Of a DNA stretch of 64,000 bases, positions 24,658-34,197 are shown piece after piece; the stretch's first letter is position 1; each line of letters opens with the position of its first letter. The stretch lies in assembly GCA_018241525.1 (NCBI GenBank), contig JAFEDR010000011.1, forward strand, positions 186,001 to 250,000, given 5' to 3'. A program made the position numbers and the translations under genes. Under the pieces are notes generated by a model. The model saw only the letters and a list, made by a program, of their open reading frames with translations. It was not told where the DNA came from and did no database searches. The stretch comes from Pseudomonadota bacterium (GTDB lineage Bacteria > Pseudomonadota > Gammaproteobacteria > Steroidobacterales > Steroidobacteraceae).

Positions 24658-26577
24658 TCAGTCGGGCGGGTTCGCGCGCCGCAGGAACTCCACCAGCGTC
24701 CGCAGCATCTGCAGGCGCGTCTCGCCGCGCGACAGGTAGTGGTCCTCCTGGTCGAGCGAGACGAACTCGACCGGCTTGCCGGCGCGCTTCATGGCCTTCG
24801 CCATGTCGCTGCTCTGGTCATACGGCACGATCGGGTCCTCGCGGCCGTGGATCAGCAGCACCGGCACGCTGATGCGGTCGATGTGCTTGATCGGCGAGAT
24901 CTCGTTGAGCTTCGGGTCATCCGCGCCCGACGCGCCCATGAAGCGCATCCAGTAGCGGGTGCCGATGCTCGAGTGGCCGCCGGCCGCGCGCAGCTCCTGG
25001 CGCAGCATGGCCGCGAGGTCCGAGATGCCGGCGAACGAGGCCGCGCAGCGGTAGGTGCCGGGCTCGAGCGTGGCGCCGGCGAGCGCGACGTAGCCGCCGT
25101 AGCTCGCGCCGACGACGCAGGCCCGCGCGGCATCGACGATGCCCTCGTTGGCGAGGTGCCGGAGGCCGTCCGACACGTCGCTCTGCATCTTGCGGCCCCA
25201 TTCGCCGAAGCCCGCCTCGGCGAAGGCCATGCCGAGCGAGGAGCCGCGGAAGTTCGGCTGCAGCACCGCGTAGCCCTGCGCGGCGAGGGCCTGGGCCCAC
25301 CAGTCGAACTGGATCCGGTCGCGGGCTTCCGGGCCACCGTGCGGGAACACGATCACCGGCAGCTTCTTCGGCTGGCGCCCGGACGGCAGCGTTAGGTACG
25401 CCGGCACGTCGAAGCCGTCGGCGGCCTTGTAGTGGATCTTGCGCACTTCTGCGATCTGGTCGACGTCGGCGTAGATGCGGCCGACCGGCGTCAGCAGGTG
25501 CTCGCTCAAGTCGGCGATGCCATACGCATAGCCGGTCGCCGGCCCGAGCACCTGGTAGAGGATCTTCGAGCGGTCCGCGTTGGTGGCGACGAACTCGACG
25601 CGGTCACCGTGGCAGGCGCGGACCACCCAGTCCCAGCCCGCCTGCAGATCCGGGTCGAGGAAGTGGTAGCGCGGCTCGTCGCCGACGAAGGCCGTGCCGA
25701 TCATCCGCTGGCTGCCGGGGGCGAGCAGCAGGTTCGTCAGCGCCTCGTCCGGGGCGATGTCCGCCCCGAAGGTGCCGTCGGCGAGCGACAGCGTCCGCCA
25801 GCGCACCTGGTCCTGCTCGCGGACCGCGACGACCAGCGCGTCGCCGGCGGCCGTCAGCCCGAGGATGTCTGGCGCGTCGATCGCCTCGGTGCCGGTGACC
25901 TTCTGGACCGTGCGGCCCTTGCGCAGCACCCGGATCTCCCAGCGCCGGCTGGAGTTGACGTAGTCCTCCTCGGCGATCACCTCGCCGTTGTCGTCGACGG
26001 TCCAGCCACGGGTGGCGTCGCCGCCCTCCTTGACCAGCCGCTCGAGACCGCGCGTCAGGTTGATCTTGAAGAGCGCCGGAGTCGTGCGGTCGACGACGTA
26101 ATAGCCGTGCACGTAGAGCACGGTACCGTCGGGCGTGCGCTGCACCACCGGCGAGCCGTAGACGACGTTCATGGTCCGCACGCCGTCGCTGACGTGCTCC
26201 AGCAGCACCGTGGTCTTGCGCTTCTCGATGTCGAAGGCGGTCAGCAGGTTCCACTCGACCTTCTCGCCGATCATGTCCATCGGCATCTCGGTCGAGGCCG
26301 TCGTGATCAGCACGAACCGGTCGTCGGCCCAGCGCAGGTCGCGCAGCTTGGGCTGGCCGATCCGCGCGGCCGCGAGCAGCTTCTGGTCGGCGATGCTGAC
26401 CACGGTGAGCACCCGGCCGTCCTTCATGGCCTGGATCAGCGCGATCTTGCCGCCATCCGGCGAGAGCGCGGCCGCCTCGATGGTCGGCAGCCGGCCGTAA
26501 GCCTCGAGCGGCGGCGCCGCGCTCGCCACCACCGACGCGGACAGCGCCGCCAGCACCACGAGGATCGATCGCATCAT
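24658..26577 (-). CDS. S9 family prolyl oligopeptidase, secreted
   Basis: A 639-aa protein with a signal peptide (SILVVLAALSASVVASAAPP), a seven-bladed-propeller-like N-terminal domain (~25-370) and a C-terminal alpha/beta-hydrolase peptidase domain. The triad is visible: Ser492 in GASYGG, Asp581 in GREDPIVP and His613 in EDHYL. It is expected in the periplasm or outside, cutting short peptides. AGGAGA precedes the ATG pair at 26577. It is the last gene of an ATP-grasp, M14 carboxypeptidase, S9 series on one strand. Confidence 0.92.
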   Translation of the reverse strand: MMRSILVVLAALSASVVASAAPPLEAYGRLPTIEAAALSPDGGKIALIQAMKDGRVLTVVSIADQKLLAAARIGQPKLRDLRWADDRFVLITTASTEMPMDMIGEKVEWNLLTAFDIEKRKTTVLLEHVSDGVRTMNVVYGSPVVQRTPDGTVLYVHGYYVVDRTTPALFKINLTRGLERLVKEGGDATRGWTVDDNGEVIAEEDYVNSSRRWEIRVLRKGRTVQKVTGTEAIDAPDILGLTAAGDALVVAVREQDQVRWRTLSLADGTFGADIAPDEALTNLLLAPGSQRMIGTAFVGDEPRYHFLDPDLQAGWDWVVRACHGDRVEFVATNADRSKILYQVLGPATGYAYGIADLSEHLLTPVGRIYADVDQIAEVRKIHYKAADGFDVPAYLTLPSGRQPKKLPVIVFPHGGPEARDRIQFDWWAQALAAQGYAVLQPNFRGSSLGMAFAEAGFGEWGRKMQSDVSDGLRHLANEGIVDAARACVVGASYGGYVALAGATLEPGTYRCAASFAGISDLAAMLRQELRAAGGHSSIGTRYWMRFMGASGADDPKLNEISPIKHIDRISVPVLLIHGREDPIVPYDQSSDMAKAMKRAGKPVEFVSLDQEDHYLSRGETRLQMLRTLVEFLRRANPPD

Positions 26578-26673
26578 CCTGAGCTCTCCTGCCCGGCGTC
26601 GCCGGGTCCCAGTCCCTGGAGCATCACGCGGTCCGACGCCGCGGGCGCAGCGCCCGGTCGCTGCCATGGTAGA

Positions 26674-29493
26674 TCAAGGCCCGCGGGCGGAGAGGATCGC
26701 GCGCCAGTTGAGGAACGCGTTCCAGACGAGCCGCTGGTCGCCGCGGTTGAGGTCGCGGTGGAACGGGTTGAAGTTGAAGGCGACGACGTGGCCGCGGCCG
26801 ACCGGCTCGTCGAGGATCGCCCAGCGGCCGACGAGGTTTGCCTCGCCCCAGGCCTGGCCGCTGACCACCAGCGGCGCGCCCTCGCGGTCGCCCCACTCGA
26901 GCACGACGCCCGAGGCGTCGAACGGCCCGTCGAGGCAGGTCGTGCAGTACGCCATCCGCAGCCAGCGCCGCGGCGTCGAGTAGAGCGCGAAGTTCTGGCG
27001 GAACACGTGGGTGCGCGCGGGGTAGCCGTAGGCGAGCGGGTGGTCGGGACGCGCGAAGCTGACCCGGAGATGCGCACCGGGCGTGCGGGTCGTGGCCTGC
27101 TGGGCGGCGGAGGCCGCGTCGGCGCCGCCGCCCTGGCTGCTGCGCGGCACGCCGCCCGCCTCGCGGCGCACGCCGCGCACGAGACCGGTCTCGATCGGCA
27201 GCATCGTGCCGTTGCCGAGCGTCACCAGCAGCCCGCCACGCTCGACGAACTCGCTGAGGTTCGCGAGCCCGCTGCCGCCGAGGCCGCCGGTGATGTCGTC
27301 CGACTCCGCCGGCGTGCCGAAGGCCGGTGTCGCGGCGGTCTTCTTGAACGGCATCGGGCCCCAGGCACGCGGGATGCCCTGCAGCATCTCGGCGAGCTCG
27401 AGGTCGACGTGGCCGTAGACGATCACGTCGTAGCGCTCGGCCAGGTGGCCGGCGCGCACGTCCTCGTCGCGCAGGTAGGCGTACGGCACGTGTCGCTGGT
27501 CGAGCGCGTAGCGCACCCAGCCGATCGAGTCGGTGTCGGCCCACGGCACGTACAGGCCGAGCCGCGGCAGCGGTGCCGCATGGCGCGCGACCGTCGGCAG
27601 CGCCGCCACCGCCGCGAACGGCAGGCCGAGGTCGTGCGCCACCGCGCCGACCGCCGCCGCGACGCCGGGGCGGGCGGGGACGATCCACGAGCCCGCCGGG
27701 TAGTCGCGTCCGTCCGCGGTGAAGGCGCGCTCGGCGATCTCGACGCCGACCTTGGCGAGCCGGACGCGGGCCTCGAGCAGTCCCTCCTGGCCCGTGTCGG
27801 CGAGCAGGTACGCGGCGCCCGCGCCGGGTGCCGGCGCGCGCGGCACGGGCGGCGCGGTGAGCGGCGTCAGCGGCAACTGCGCCACCGCCCGATCGCCGCT
27901 CGCGACCGCGGTCAGGTGATAGTGCGCCGGCAGCGACCAGGAGACGTCGTCGTAGGGCTCGCTGCCGTCCTTCGGGTAGTGCTGCGGCGCGAGCAGGTCG
28001 ACGGCGTAGTTGCGGTACGGCTGGTCGAGGCGCACGACGTAGCTGCCGGCCGGGAACTTGCCCTCGGCGAGCTCGAAGGCCGCCGCCGACTGCGCCACCT
28101 CGATGTGCTGGCCGAGCAGCCGCCCGACGAGCGCGGCCACCCGCGCCGGGTCGCCCTGGTCGGGCGGGACCACGAACGCGTAGGGCGGCTCCTCCAGTCC
28201 CTTGCGCCAGGCGTGGTAGCCCTTGCGGTAGTAGTTGCCGAGCAGCTCGCGCGCGTGCAGCGCCGACCAGTCGAGCGCGGCCAGCGCGCCGGTCTCGTTG
28301 TAGTTGACGTTGTCGCGCGCCGACCAGGTGAACTCGCCGCTCGGCGGCGGCACCAGCCGCCACCACTCGCGGCTCGTGTCCTCGGGCGGCAGGGTCCACG
28401 TCAGCGTCTCGGCGCTGCCGTTGCCCCAGGTCTCGTAGCCCCGGCCGACCGCGTTGTGGTTCATCGCCACCGAGTCGAGGTACAGGTGCGAGAAGCCCTC
28501 GCCGAAGTTCCAGGTCGAGACCCCGGGCATGCCGAGGCCGTTCATCGCCTGCACCTCGTGGAAGCTGAGCTCGAGGAACTCGCTGTAGGTCAGCGCGTCG
28601 ATGTTCGGGTTGTAGGGCCCGGACCCGTTCCAGGACATCAGCAGCGCCACCGCCTCGTGCAGGTCGTGCACCACGGTCGGGTGCCACTCGTGGAACATCC
28701 GGTGCACCGCCTTGGTGGTCTCGTGCGTCTGCTGGTGCGAGTCGCGGTTGATGTCGACCATCGCGTACTTCGACCAGTACGGCGGCGACTGGCGCGGCAG
28801 GCTGGCGCGGTCGGTCTTGCCCTTCAGGTAGCGGTAGAACCACTCGACCTGCTTGTCGCGGCCGTCCGGGTTCGACACCGGGTTGATCAGCACCACGAGG
28901 TTCGAGCGGATGCGGCGGATCATCGGCTGCTCGGAGACCGCGAGGCGGTAGGCGAGCTCGAGCACCGACTCGGTCGAGCCGGTCTCGTCGGAGTGCAGCG
29001 CGGCGTTGAAGTAGTAGAACGGCCGCGCTCCGGCGGCGAGCCGCTCGGCCGCGGCCGGGTCGGTGCGGCGCGGGTCGGTCAGCGCGGCGGTCGCGGCCTT
29101 CAGGCGCTCGAGGTCCTGGATGCCGGCCTCGTCGGCGATCGCGAGCATCACGATCTCGCGGCCCTCCTCGGAGCGGCCGAGGGTGAACAGGCGCACCCGC
29201 GGCGAGGCGGCCGCGAGCGCGCGGCAATAGGCGTAAGCCTCGGCCGACTCGACGAGCTCGCCCGGCGCCCCCGCGATCCGGTGCAGGAACGCCCGCGGCG
29301 AGGGCACGGTCGCCGAGGCCGGCAGGTAGGCGACCCAGGGGGACAGGAAGCGCGACTCGGTGGTGGCGCGCGCGATCTCCTCGACCGAGCCGGGCTCGGC
29401 GACGTCCGGGGCGACACCCGGGGTCACCTCGGCGCGCGCCGGGGCGGACAGGATCGCGAGGGCGAGCAGTATCGGGCGGAGTGACAGCGGCAT
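26674..29493 (-). CDS. M14 family zinc carboxypeptidase, secreted, large
   Basis: A 939-aa protein with a signal peptide (PLSLRPILLALAILSAPARA). The M14 zinc site is H167-S-D-E170 in 'ALHSDETGSTES' plus 'VHDLHEAV' (275-282), with 'NPVSNPDGRDKQ' carrying the usual N-P-D-G substrate-binding segment. This catalytic region covers residues ~60-420. The remaining ~500 residues include a predicted class-I-glutaminase-like fold ('YDVIVYGHVDLELAEMLQG...FVERGGLLVTLGNG'). It probably removes C-terminal residues from peptides in the periplasm. It begins 17 bp after an ATP-grasp ligase gene and precedes an S9 peptidase. Confidence 0.88.
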   Translation of the reverse strand: MPLSLRPILLALAILSAPARAEVTPGVAPDVAEPGSVEEIARATTESRFLSPWVAYLPASATVPSPRAFLHRIAGAPGELVESAEAYAYCRALAAASPRVRLFTLGRSEEGREIVMLAIADEAGIQDLERLKAATAALTDPRRTDPAAAERLAAGARPFYYFNAALHSDETGSTESVLELAYRLAVSEQPMIRRIRSNLVVLINPVSNPDGRDKQVEWFYRYLKGKTDRASLPRQSPPYWSKYAMVDINRDSHQQTHETTKAVHRMFHEWHPTVVHDLHEAVALLMSWNGSGPYNPNIDALTYSEFLELSFHEVQAMNGLGMPGVSTWNFGEGFSHLYLDSVAMNHNAVGRGYETWGNGSAETLTWTLPPEDTSREWWRLVPPPSGEFTWSARDNVNYNETGALAALDWSALHARELLGNYYRKGYHAWRKGLEEPPYAFVVPPDQGDPARVAALVGRLLGQHIEVAQSAAAFELAEGKFPAGSYVVRLDQPYRNYAVDLLAPQHYPKDGSEPYDDVSWSLPAHYHLTAVASGDRAVAQLPLTPLTAPPVPRAPAPGAGAAYLLADTGQEGLLEARVRLAKVGVEIAERAFTADGRDYPAGSWIVPARPGVAAAVGAVAHDLGLPFAAVAALPTVARHAAPLPRLGLYVPWADTDSIGWVRYALDQRHVPYAYLRDEDVRAGHLAERYDVIVYGHVDLELAEMLQGIPRAWGPMPFKKTAATPAFGTPAESDDITGGLGGSGLANLSEFVERGGLLVTLGNGTMLPIETGLVRGVRREAGGVPRSSQGGGADAASAAQQATTRTPGAHLRVSFARPDHPLAYGYPARTHVFRQNFALYSTPRRWLRMAYCTTCLDGPFDASGVVLEWGDREGAPLVVSGQAWGEANLVGRWAILDEPVGRGHVVAFNFNPFHRDLNRGDQRLVWNAFLNWRAILSARGP

Positions 29494-29510
29494 GGCGGAC
29501 CTTGGCGGGT

Positions 29511-30728
29511 TCAGCGGGCGTGGAGTCGGACGCGCTCGCCGATCTCGTCGGCGATCGCGAGGGTGGTCGCGAGGTCGGGGTGGCGGGCCAGCAGGAACCC
29601 GTCCGAGACGAGCGTCTGCTTCCAGTTGCGGCGGCGCGCGCCGACCGGCAGCAGGTGGTTCCAGGCGATCGCCTCGCCCCAGCGGCGGTACAGCGCCTCA
29701 AGGCCCTCGATGGCGCGGATCGTGCCCTCGCCCTGGGCGCGCTTGAACACCGTCGCGACGTTGTAGCGCCGCTCGATGCGCGCATCGAAGCGGCCCGCGG
29801 TCACGGCCCGCGCCCACTCGCGGAACACGTCGAAGTCGCAGGCGTAGTTCATCTGGTCGACCTGATGGGCGCCGGGCGGGCGGGCGCCGATCTCGCCGAA
29901 GACGACCTCGCCATCGGCCTTGCGGTACCACTCCATGTGCGTGAAGCCGGTCTCGAAGCCGAGCGCGCGGATCACCGCGTGACCCATCGCGACGCCGCCC
30001 GCCAGCGGCGCCGCGTCCGGGTCGCGCAGCGCGATCACCTGCGGGCTGATCCACTCGTGCGTGCGCGCGATCAGCGGCCGCGGCCGGTACCAGGCGACGT
30101 TGTAGTACGCGACGCTGCCGGCGATCGTGACGGTGTCAAAGGTGTATTCCTCGCCGTCGACGAACTCCTCGACGCTGACCACCGGCACGTGCGCGACCCG
30201 CGGCAGCACGGCCCGCAGGTCGTCGGCATCGTCGCAGCGCCAGGTGTCGGCGGAGCCCGCGCCGGCGATCGGCTTCAGGATCACCGGGAAGCCGATCCGC
30301 TCGGCCGCCTCCCAGCAGGCGGCGACGCTGGCGGCCGCGACGTGCCGCGGCGTGCGGATGCCGGCGGCGTCGAGGCGCAGCTTCATCGCCTCCTTGTCGC
30401 GGAACGGCACGGTCGCGGCGACGTCGAGCCCCGGCACGCCGAGCGCCTCGCGCAGGCGGGCGGCCAGCAGCATCAGCGGCTCCCACAGCGACTCGACCCG
30501 GTCGATGCGCCGGCCGGCGAGCTCGCGGCGGACCTCGGCGACCGCGGCCGCCTCGTCGAACAGCGAGCGGACCCGCACGTAGGCCGCCAGCGAGCGCCGC
30601 GCGCGCTCCGGCAGCGCCTCGAGCGGCTGGTCGCCGACGCCGACGACCGTGGCGCCGACCTCGGCGAGCCCGCGCGTGAATTCCGGCATCTCCGCCGGGT
30701 AGCCCGGCGAGAGCATCAGCACGTTCAT
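29511..30728 (-). CDS. ATP-grasp carboxylate-amine ligase, paralogue A
   Basis: A 405-aa ATP-grasp protein with a Rossmann-like N-terminal domain (MNVLMLSPGYPAEMPEFTRGLAEVGATVVGVGD), the ATP-binding 'IGFPVILKPIAGAGSADTW', 'VSVEEFVDGEEYTFDTVTI' and the metal site 'TGFTHMEWYRKADGEVVFGEIGARPPGAH'. Similar to the PurK/BacD-like ligases that form peptide or amide bonds. It is clearly a paralogue of the gene at 32280 (same 'RDKxAMK', 'THMEW', 'GEIG.RPPG' motifs). GGGGGAGG precedes the ATG. Downstream on the same strand are two secreted peptidases. Substrate unknown. Confidence 0.85.
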   Translation of the reverse strand: MNVLMLSPGYPAEMPEFTRGLAEVGATVVGVGDQPLEALPERARRSLAAYVRVRSLFDEAAAVAEVRRELAGRRIDRVESLWEPLMLLAARLREALGVPGLDVAATVPFRDKEAMKLRLDAAGIRTPRHVAAASVAACWEAAERIGFPVILKPIAGAGSADTWRCDDADDLRAVLPRVAHVPVVSVEEFVDGEEYTFDTVTIAGSVAYYNVAWYRPRPLIARTHEWISPQVIALRDPDAAPLAGGVAMGHAVIRALGFETGFTHMEWYRKADGEVVFGEIGARPPGAHQVDQMNYACDFDVFREWARAVTAGRFDARIERRYNVATVFKRAQGEGTIRAIEGLEALYRRWGEAIAWNHLLPVGARRRNWKQTLVSDGFLLARHPDLATTLAIADEIGERVRLHAR

Positions 30729-30784
30729 CGCGCACCTCCCCCGGCGGTCATCCTAGCGCAGCGGGACCCGCCGGGACCGTTCGC

Positions 30785-30790
30785 TATACT
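30785..30790 (+). promoter_or_regulatory. glgA -10 element placed for leaderless start
   Basis: TATACT lies 6 nt before the GTG of glgA, so the +1 would fall on the start codon. No good -35 is visible 16-18 nt upstream, and no Shine-Dalgarno separates it from the GTG, which fits a leaderless message. Confidence 0.5.
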
Positions 30791-30796
30791 CGGGCC

Positions 30797-32257
30797 GTGC
30801 CGTACCGCGTCCTGTTCGTCTCCGCCGAGTACGCGCCGCTCGCGAAGACCGGCGGGCTCGCCGACGTCTCGACCGCGCTGACGCGCTACCTGCACCGGCG
30901 CGGTGACGACCTGCGGGTGTTCGTGCCCTACTACCGGCGGATCGCCGAGCAGGGACTCGGCTGCGTGCCGGTCGACTACCTGCAGGACCTCGAGCTCGCC
31001 TTCGGGCCGCACCGCTACCGCTACCGGGTGCTGACCGGCACCGCCCCCGGCTCGGACCTGCCGCTGTACTTCGTCGACTGCCCGGCGCTCTTCGACCGGC
31101 CGGGCATCTACGGCAGCGGCGAGGACGAGCACCGGCGCTTCCTGCTGCTGACCCGTGCCGCGCTCGAGTGCGCGCAGCGGATGGGCTTCGCGCCACACAT
31201 CCTGCACTGCAACGACTGGCACACCGCGTTCGGCCCGCTGCTCCTCAAGACCGCCTACGCCTGGGACCGGCTGTTCGCCGGCACGCGCTCGGTGCTGACG
31301 ATCCACAACATCGGCTACCAGGGCGTGTTCGGCGCCGCGCACGCCGGCGAGCTCGGGCTCGGCAGCGGCGAGGCGCTGCTGCACCAGGACGACCTCCAGG
31401 CCGGCCGCATCAACTCGATGCTGCACGGCATCCTGTACGCCGACCTCGTGACCACGGTGAGCCCGACCTACGCGCGCGAGATCTGCACCCCCGAGTTCGG
31501 GCTCGGCATGGAGCCGTACCTGCGGGCCCGCGGCGACGGCCTGGTCGGCATCCTGAACGGCGTCGACTACGACGACTGGGACCCGCGCCACGACCGCTAC
31601 CTGCCGGTGCACTACGCCGCCGACGACGTCGACGGCAAGGCGGTGCTGAAGCGCCAGCTGCTCGAGCGCCTCGGCCTCGGCGGCGCGCTCGAGCTGCCGC
31701 TGCTCGGCCTCGTCAGCCGGCTGGTGGCGCAGAAGGGCATCGACCTGCTGCCGCCGGTGCTGCCGGAGCTGCTGGGCCGTCGCGCCTGCGGCCTCGTGGC
31801 GCTCGGCTCGGGCGAGCCCCGCTTTGAGGAGTTCCTCGCCAGCCTGCAGCGCGCCTACCCCGAGCAGGTTGTGTACCACCGCGGCTACAGCGACGAGCTC
31901 GCGCACTGGATCGAGGCCGCCGCCGACATCTTCCTGATGCCGTCGCTGTACGAGCCGTGCGGGCTCAACCAGATGTACAGCCTGCGCTACGGCACGGTAC
32001 CGGTCGTGCGCCGCACCGGCGGGCTCGCCGACTCGGTCTCGCAGTACTCGCGGTCGCACGGCTCCGGCACCGGCGTGCTGTTCGACCACTACGACGCGGC
32101 CGGGCTGCGCTGGGGCATCGAGACCGCGCTCGCGCTCTACCGCGAGCCGCGCCACTGGCACAACCTGATGGCGAACGCGATGGCCCAGGACTTCTCGTGG
32201 GAGCGGCAGGGCGCGCTGTACGTCGACGAGTACCGCCGGCTGGTCGGGCCGGCCTGA
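30797..32257 (+). CDS. glgA: Glycogen synthase
   Basis: A 486-aa GT5 enzyme that extends alpha-1,4-glucan from ADP-glucose. The N-terminal ADP-glucose-binding motif is AKTGGLAD (16-23), with 'HCNDWHTAFGPLLLK' and the C-terminal 'PSLYEPCGLNQMYSLRYGTVPVVRRTGGLADSV' carrying the conserved E-x-x-G-L. Length is normal. The GTG at 30797 begins the protein at the usual MPYRVLFVSAEYAPLAKTGG. It is separated from the other glycogen genes by about 1.9 kb holding an ATP-grasp and an M24 peptidase gene, the first only 22 bp downstream on the same strand. Confidence 0.96.
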   Translation: MPYRVLFVSAEYAPLAKTGGLADVSTALTRYLHRRGDDLRVFVPYYRRIAEQGLGCVPVDYLQDLELAFGPHRYRYRVLTGTAPGSDLPLYFVDCPALFDRPGIYGSGEDEHRRFLLLTRAALECAQRMGFAPHILHCNDWHTAFGPLLLKTAYAWDRLFAGTRSVLTIHNIGYQGVFGAAHAGELGLGSGEALLHQDDLQAGRINSMLHGILYADLVTTVSPTYAREICTPEFGLGMEPYLRARGDGLVGILNGVDYDDWDPRHDRYLPVHYAADDVDGKAVLKRQLLERLGLGGALELPLLGLVSRLVAQKGIDLLPPVLPELLGRRACGLVALGSGEPRFEEFLASLQRAYPEQVVYHRGYSDELAHWIEAAADIFLMPSLYEPCGLNQMYSLRYGTVPVVRRTGGLADSVSQYSRSHGSGTGVLFDHYDAAGLRWGIETALALYREPRHWHNLMANAMAQDFSWERQGALYVDEYRRLVGPA

Positions 32258-32279
32258 GCGCCGGGAAGGGAACTGCGCC

Positions 32280-33500
32280 GTGAACGTGATCTTCGTGGAA
32301 CCGGCCTTCCCCTACTACCAGCGCGAGTTCGTGCGCGGGCTCGCGGCCGCCGGGGCGCGGGTCTTCGGGATCGGCGAGCGGCCGGTCGAGGCCCTCGACC
32401 CCGAGCTCAAGGGCTGGCTGACCGGCTACGACCGCGTGCGCTCGGTGGTCGACGAGGGTGCGCTGCTGGCCGCGGTGCGCGCCGTCCAGGGCCGCGTCTG
32501 GGTCGACCGGCTCGAAGCGACCATCGAGGCGCACATCCTGCCGGCGGCGCGCGTCCGCGAGGCGAGCGGCATCCCCGGCACGACCGTGCGCACCGCCTGG
32601 CTCTGCCGCGACAAGCCGGCGATGAAGCAGGCGCTGCGCGAGGCGGGCGTGCCGTGCGCGCAGTCGGCGAGTGCCGACGATCCCGCCGGCGTGCGCGACT
32701 TCGCCGAGCGGGTCGGCTGGCCGCTGATCCTGAAGCCGCGCTCCGGTGCCGGCGCCTCCGGCACCGTGCGGGTCGACTCGCCGGCCGAGCTCGAGCGCGC
32801 GATGACGGCGCTCGGCGTCGGCCGCGGCGGCTCGGTCGCGGTCGAGGAGTTCATCGAGGGCCACGAGGGCTTCATCGACACGATCGCGGTCGGTGGACGG
32901 GTCGCGCACGAGTTCATCTCGCACTACTACCCGGGCGTGCTGGTCGCGATGCGCGAGCGCTGGATCTCGCCGCAGATCGTTGCCACCAACCGGATCGACG
33001 CGCCGGGCTATGCCGAGGTGCGCGCCATGACGCGGCGCGTGATCGAGGTGCTCGGCATCGGCACCTCGGCGACGCACATGGAATGGTTCTTCGGCCCGAA
33101 GGGACTCAAGTTCTCCGAGATCGGCTGCCGGCCGCCGGGCGTCGGCCAGTGGGACGTCTACGCCGCGGCCAACGAGTTCGACATCTACCGCGAGTGGGGC
33201 ATGGCGATCGCGCACGGCCGCCCCGACGATGCGCCCTCGCGGCGCTACGCGGGCGGCATGATCGCGCTGCGGCCCGATCGCGACGGCCGGATCGCCGGCT
33301 ACGAGGGCGCCGATCGGGTGTTCGCGCGCTTTGGCGAGTGGATCGTGGCCGCGCACCTGCCGGAGCCGGGCACGCCGACCCAGCCGGTCGAGGCGGGCTA
33401 CATGGCGAACGCCTGGCTGCGGCTGCGGCATCCCGACTACGACGAGCTGCGCCGCATCCTCGATGCGATCGGCGAGACGCTGCGGGTGCGGGCTGCATGA
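32280..33500 (+). CDS. ATP-grasp carboxylate-amine ligase, paralogue B
   Basis: A 406-aa paralogue of the 29511-30728 protein, with matching segments: N-terminal MNVIFVEPAFPYYQREFVRGLAAAGARVFGIGE, 'RDKPAMKQALREAGVP', 'WPLILKPRSGAGASGTVRV', 'VAVEEFIEGHEGFIDTIAV' and the metal site 'TSATHMEWFFGPKGLKFSEIGCRPPGVG'. It should join a carboxylate to an amine using ATP. GGAAGGGA lies 8-15 nt before the GTG. It is co-directional with glgA and overlaps the M24 peptidase gene by ATGA. Nothing in the sequence ties it to glycogen chemistry. Confidence 0.85.
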   Translation: MNVIFVEPAFPYYQREFVRGLAAAGARVFGIGERPVEALDPELKGWLTGYDRVRSVVDEGALLAAVRAVQGRVWVDRLEATIEAHILPAARVREASGIPGTTVRTAWLCRDKPAMKQALREAGVPCAQSASADDPAGVRDFAERVGWPLILKPRSGAGASGTVRVDSPAELERAMTALGVGRGGSVAVEEFIEGHEGFIDTIAVGGRVAHEFISHYYPGVLVAMRERWISPQIVATNRIDAPGYAEVRAMTRRVIEVLGIGTSATHMEWFFGPKGLKFSEIGCRPPGVGQWDVYAAANEFDIYREWGMAIAHGRPDDAPSRRYAGGMIALRPDRDGRIAGYEGADRVFARFGEWIVAAHLPEPGTPTQPVEAGYMANAWLRLRHPDYDELRRILDAIGETLRVRAA

Positions 33501-34189
33501 GCGGCCTCGCGGCGCGCGAGGCCGCGCTGTGGGAAGCGCAGGCGCGGGCGGAGGCGCTCTTCGAGGCGGTGGTCGCCGGCGGGCTGATCCGCCCCGGCGT
33601 GTCGGAGTCCGAGCTCAGCGACCAGATCTTCGCGCTCGCCCGCGAGCGGCACGGCGTGCGCCGCCACTGGCACCGGCGCGTCGTGCGCTGCGGTGCCAAC
33701 ACGCTGTGCGTGTACGGCGAGGAGCCGCCGGAGCGGCGCATCGCCGCGGACGACGTCGTCTTCCTCGACTTCGGCCCGGTGTTCGCGGGTTTCGAGGCCG
33801 ACCTCGGCCGCTCGTACGTCGTCGGCGGCGACCCTGACAAGCGACGGCTGGTCGCAGACATCGGCCGGGCGTTCCGCGACGGCCAGGCGCTCTACGAGTC
33901 GCAGCCCGGACTCACCGCCGGCGCGCTCTACGATCACGTGGCGGGGCTCGCGCGCGCCGGCGGCTGGGAGTTCGGCGCCGACAGCGCCGGGCACCCGGTC
34001 GACGCGTTCCCGCACGAGCGCGCCCCGGGCACGCGCCTCGTGATCGAGCACGGCAACGAGCTCCCGTTGCGCGCGCCGCTGGCGGACGGCCGGCCGCGCC
34101 ACTGGATCCTCGAGATCCACTTCGTCGACCGGGCGCGGGGCTACGGCGCGTTCTGCGAGGAGCTGCTGACGATCCGCGCGCCCCGCTGA
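33497..34189 (+). CDS. M24 (pita-bread) metallopeptidase family protein
   Basis: A 230-aa protein covering only the catalytic pita-bread fold. Five candidate metal ligands are in order: two Asp in 'FLDFGPVFAGFEADLGRSY', a His in 'GHPVDAFPHE', and Glu in 'ILEIHF' and 'FCEELLTI'. It would act as an aminopeptidase-P/creatinase-type hydrolase on a small X-Pro or amide substrate. The usual creatinase N-terminal domain is missing, so substrate choice differs from PepP. It is translationally coupled to ATP-grasp paralogue B and ends 8 bp before a convergent lipoprotein gene. Confidence 0.82.
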   Translation: MSGLAAREAALWEAQARAEALFEAVVAGGLIRPGVSESELSDQIFALARERHGVRRHWHRRVVRCGANTLCVYGEEPPERRIAADDVVFLDFGPVFAGFEADLGRSYVVGGDPDKRRLVADIGRAFRDGQALYESQPGLTAGALYDHVAGLARAGGWEFGADSAGHPVDAFPHERAPGTRLVIEHGNELPLRAPLADGRPRHWILEIHFVDRARGYGAFCEELLTIRAPR

Positions 34190-34197
34190 GGCGGCCC

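Noticed and set aside
25432..29484. A 1350-codon open frame on the plus strand
   Set aside because: It runs antisense to the S9 and M14 peptidase genes, has no domain signature, and is a third-position artefact of very high GC coding DNA opposite real genes.
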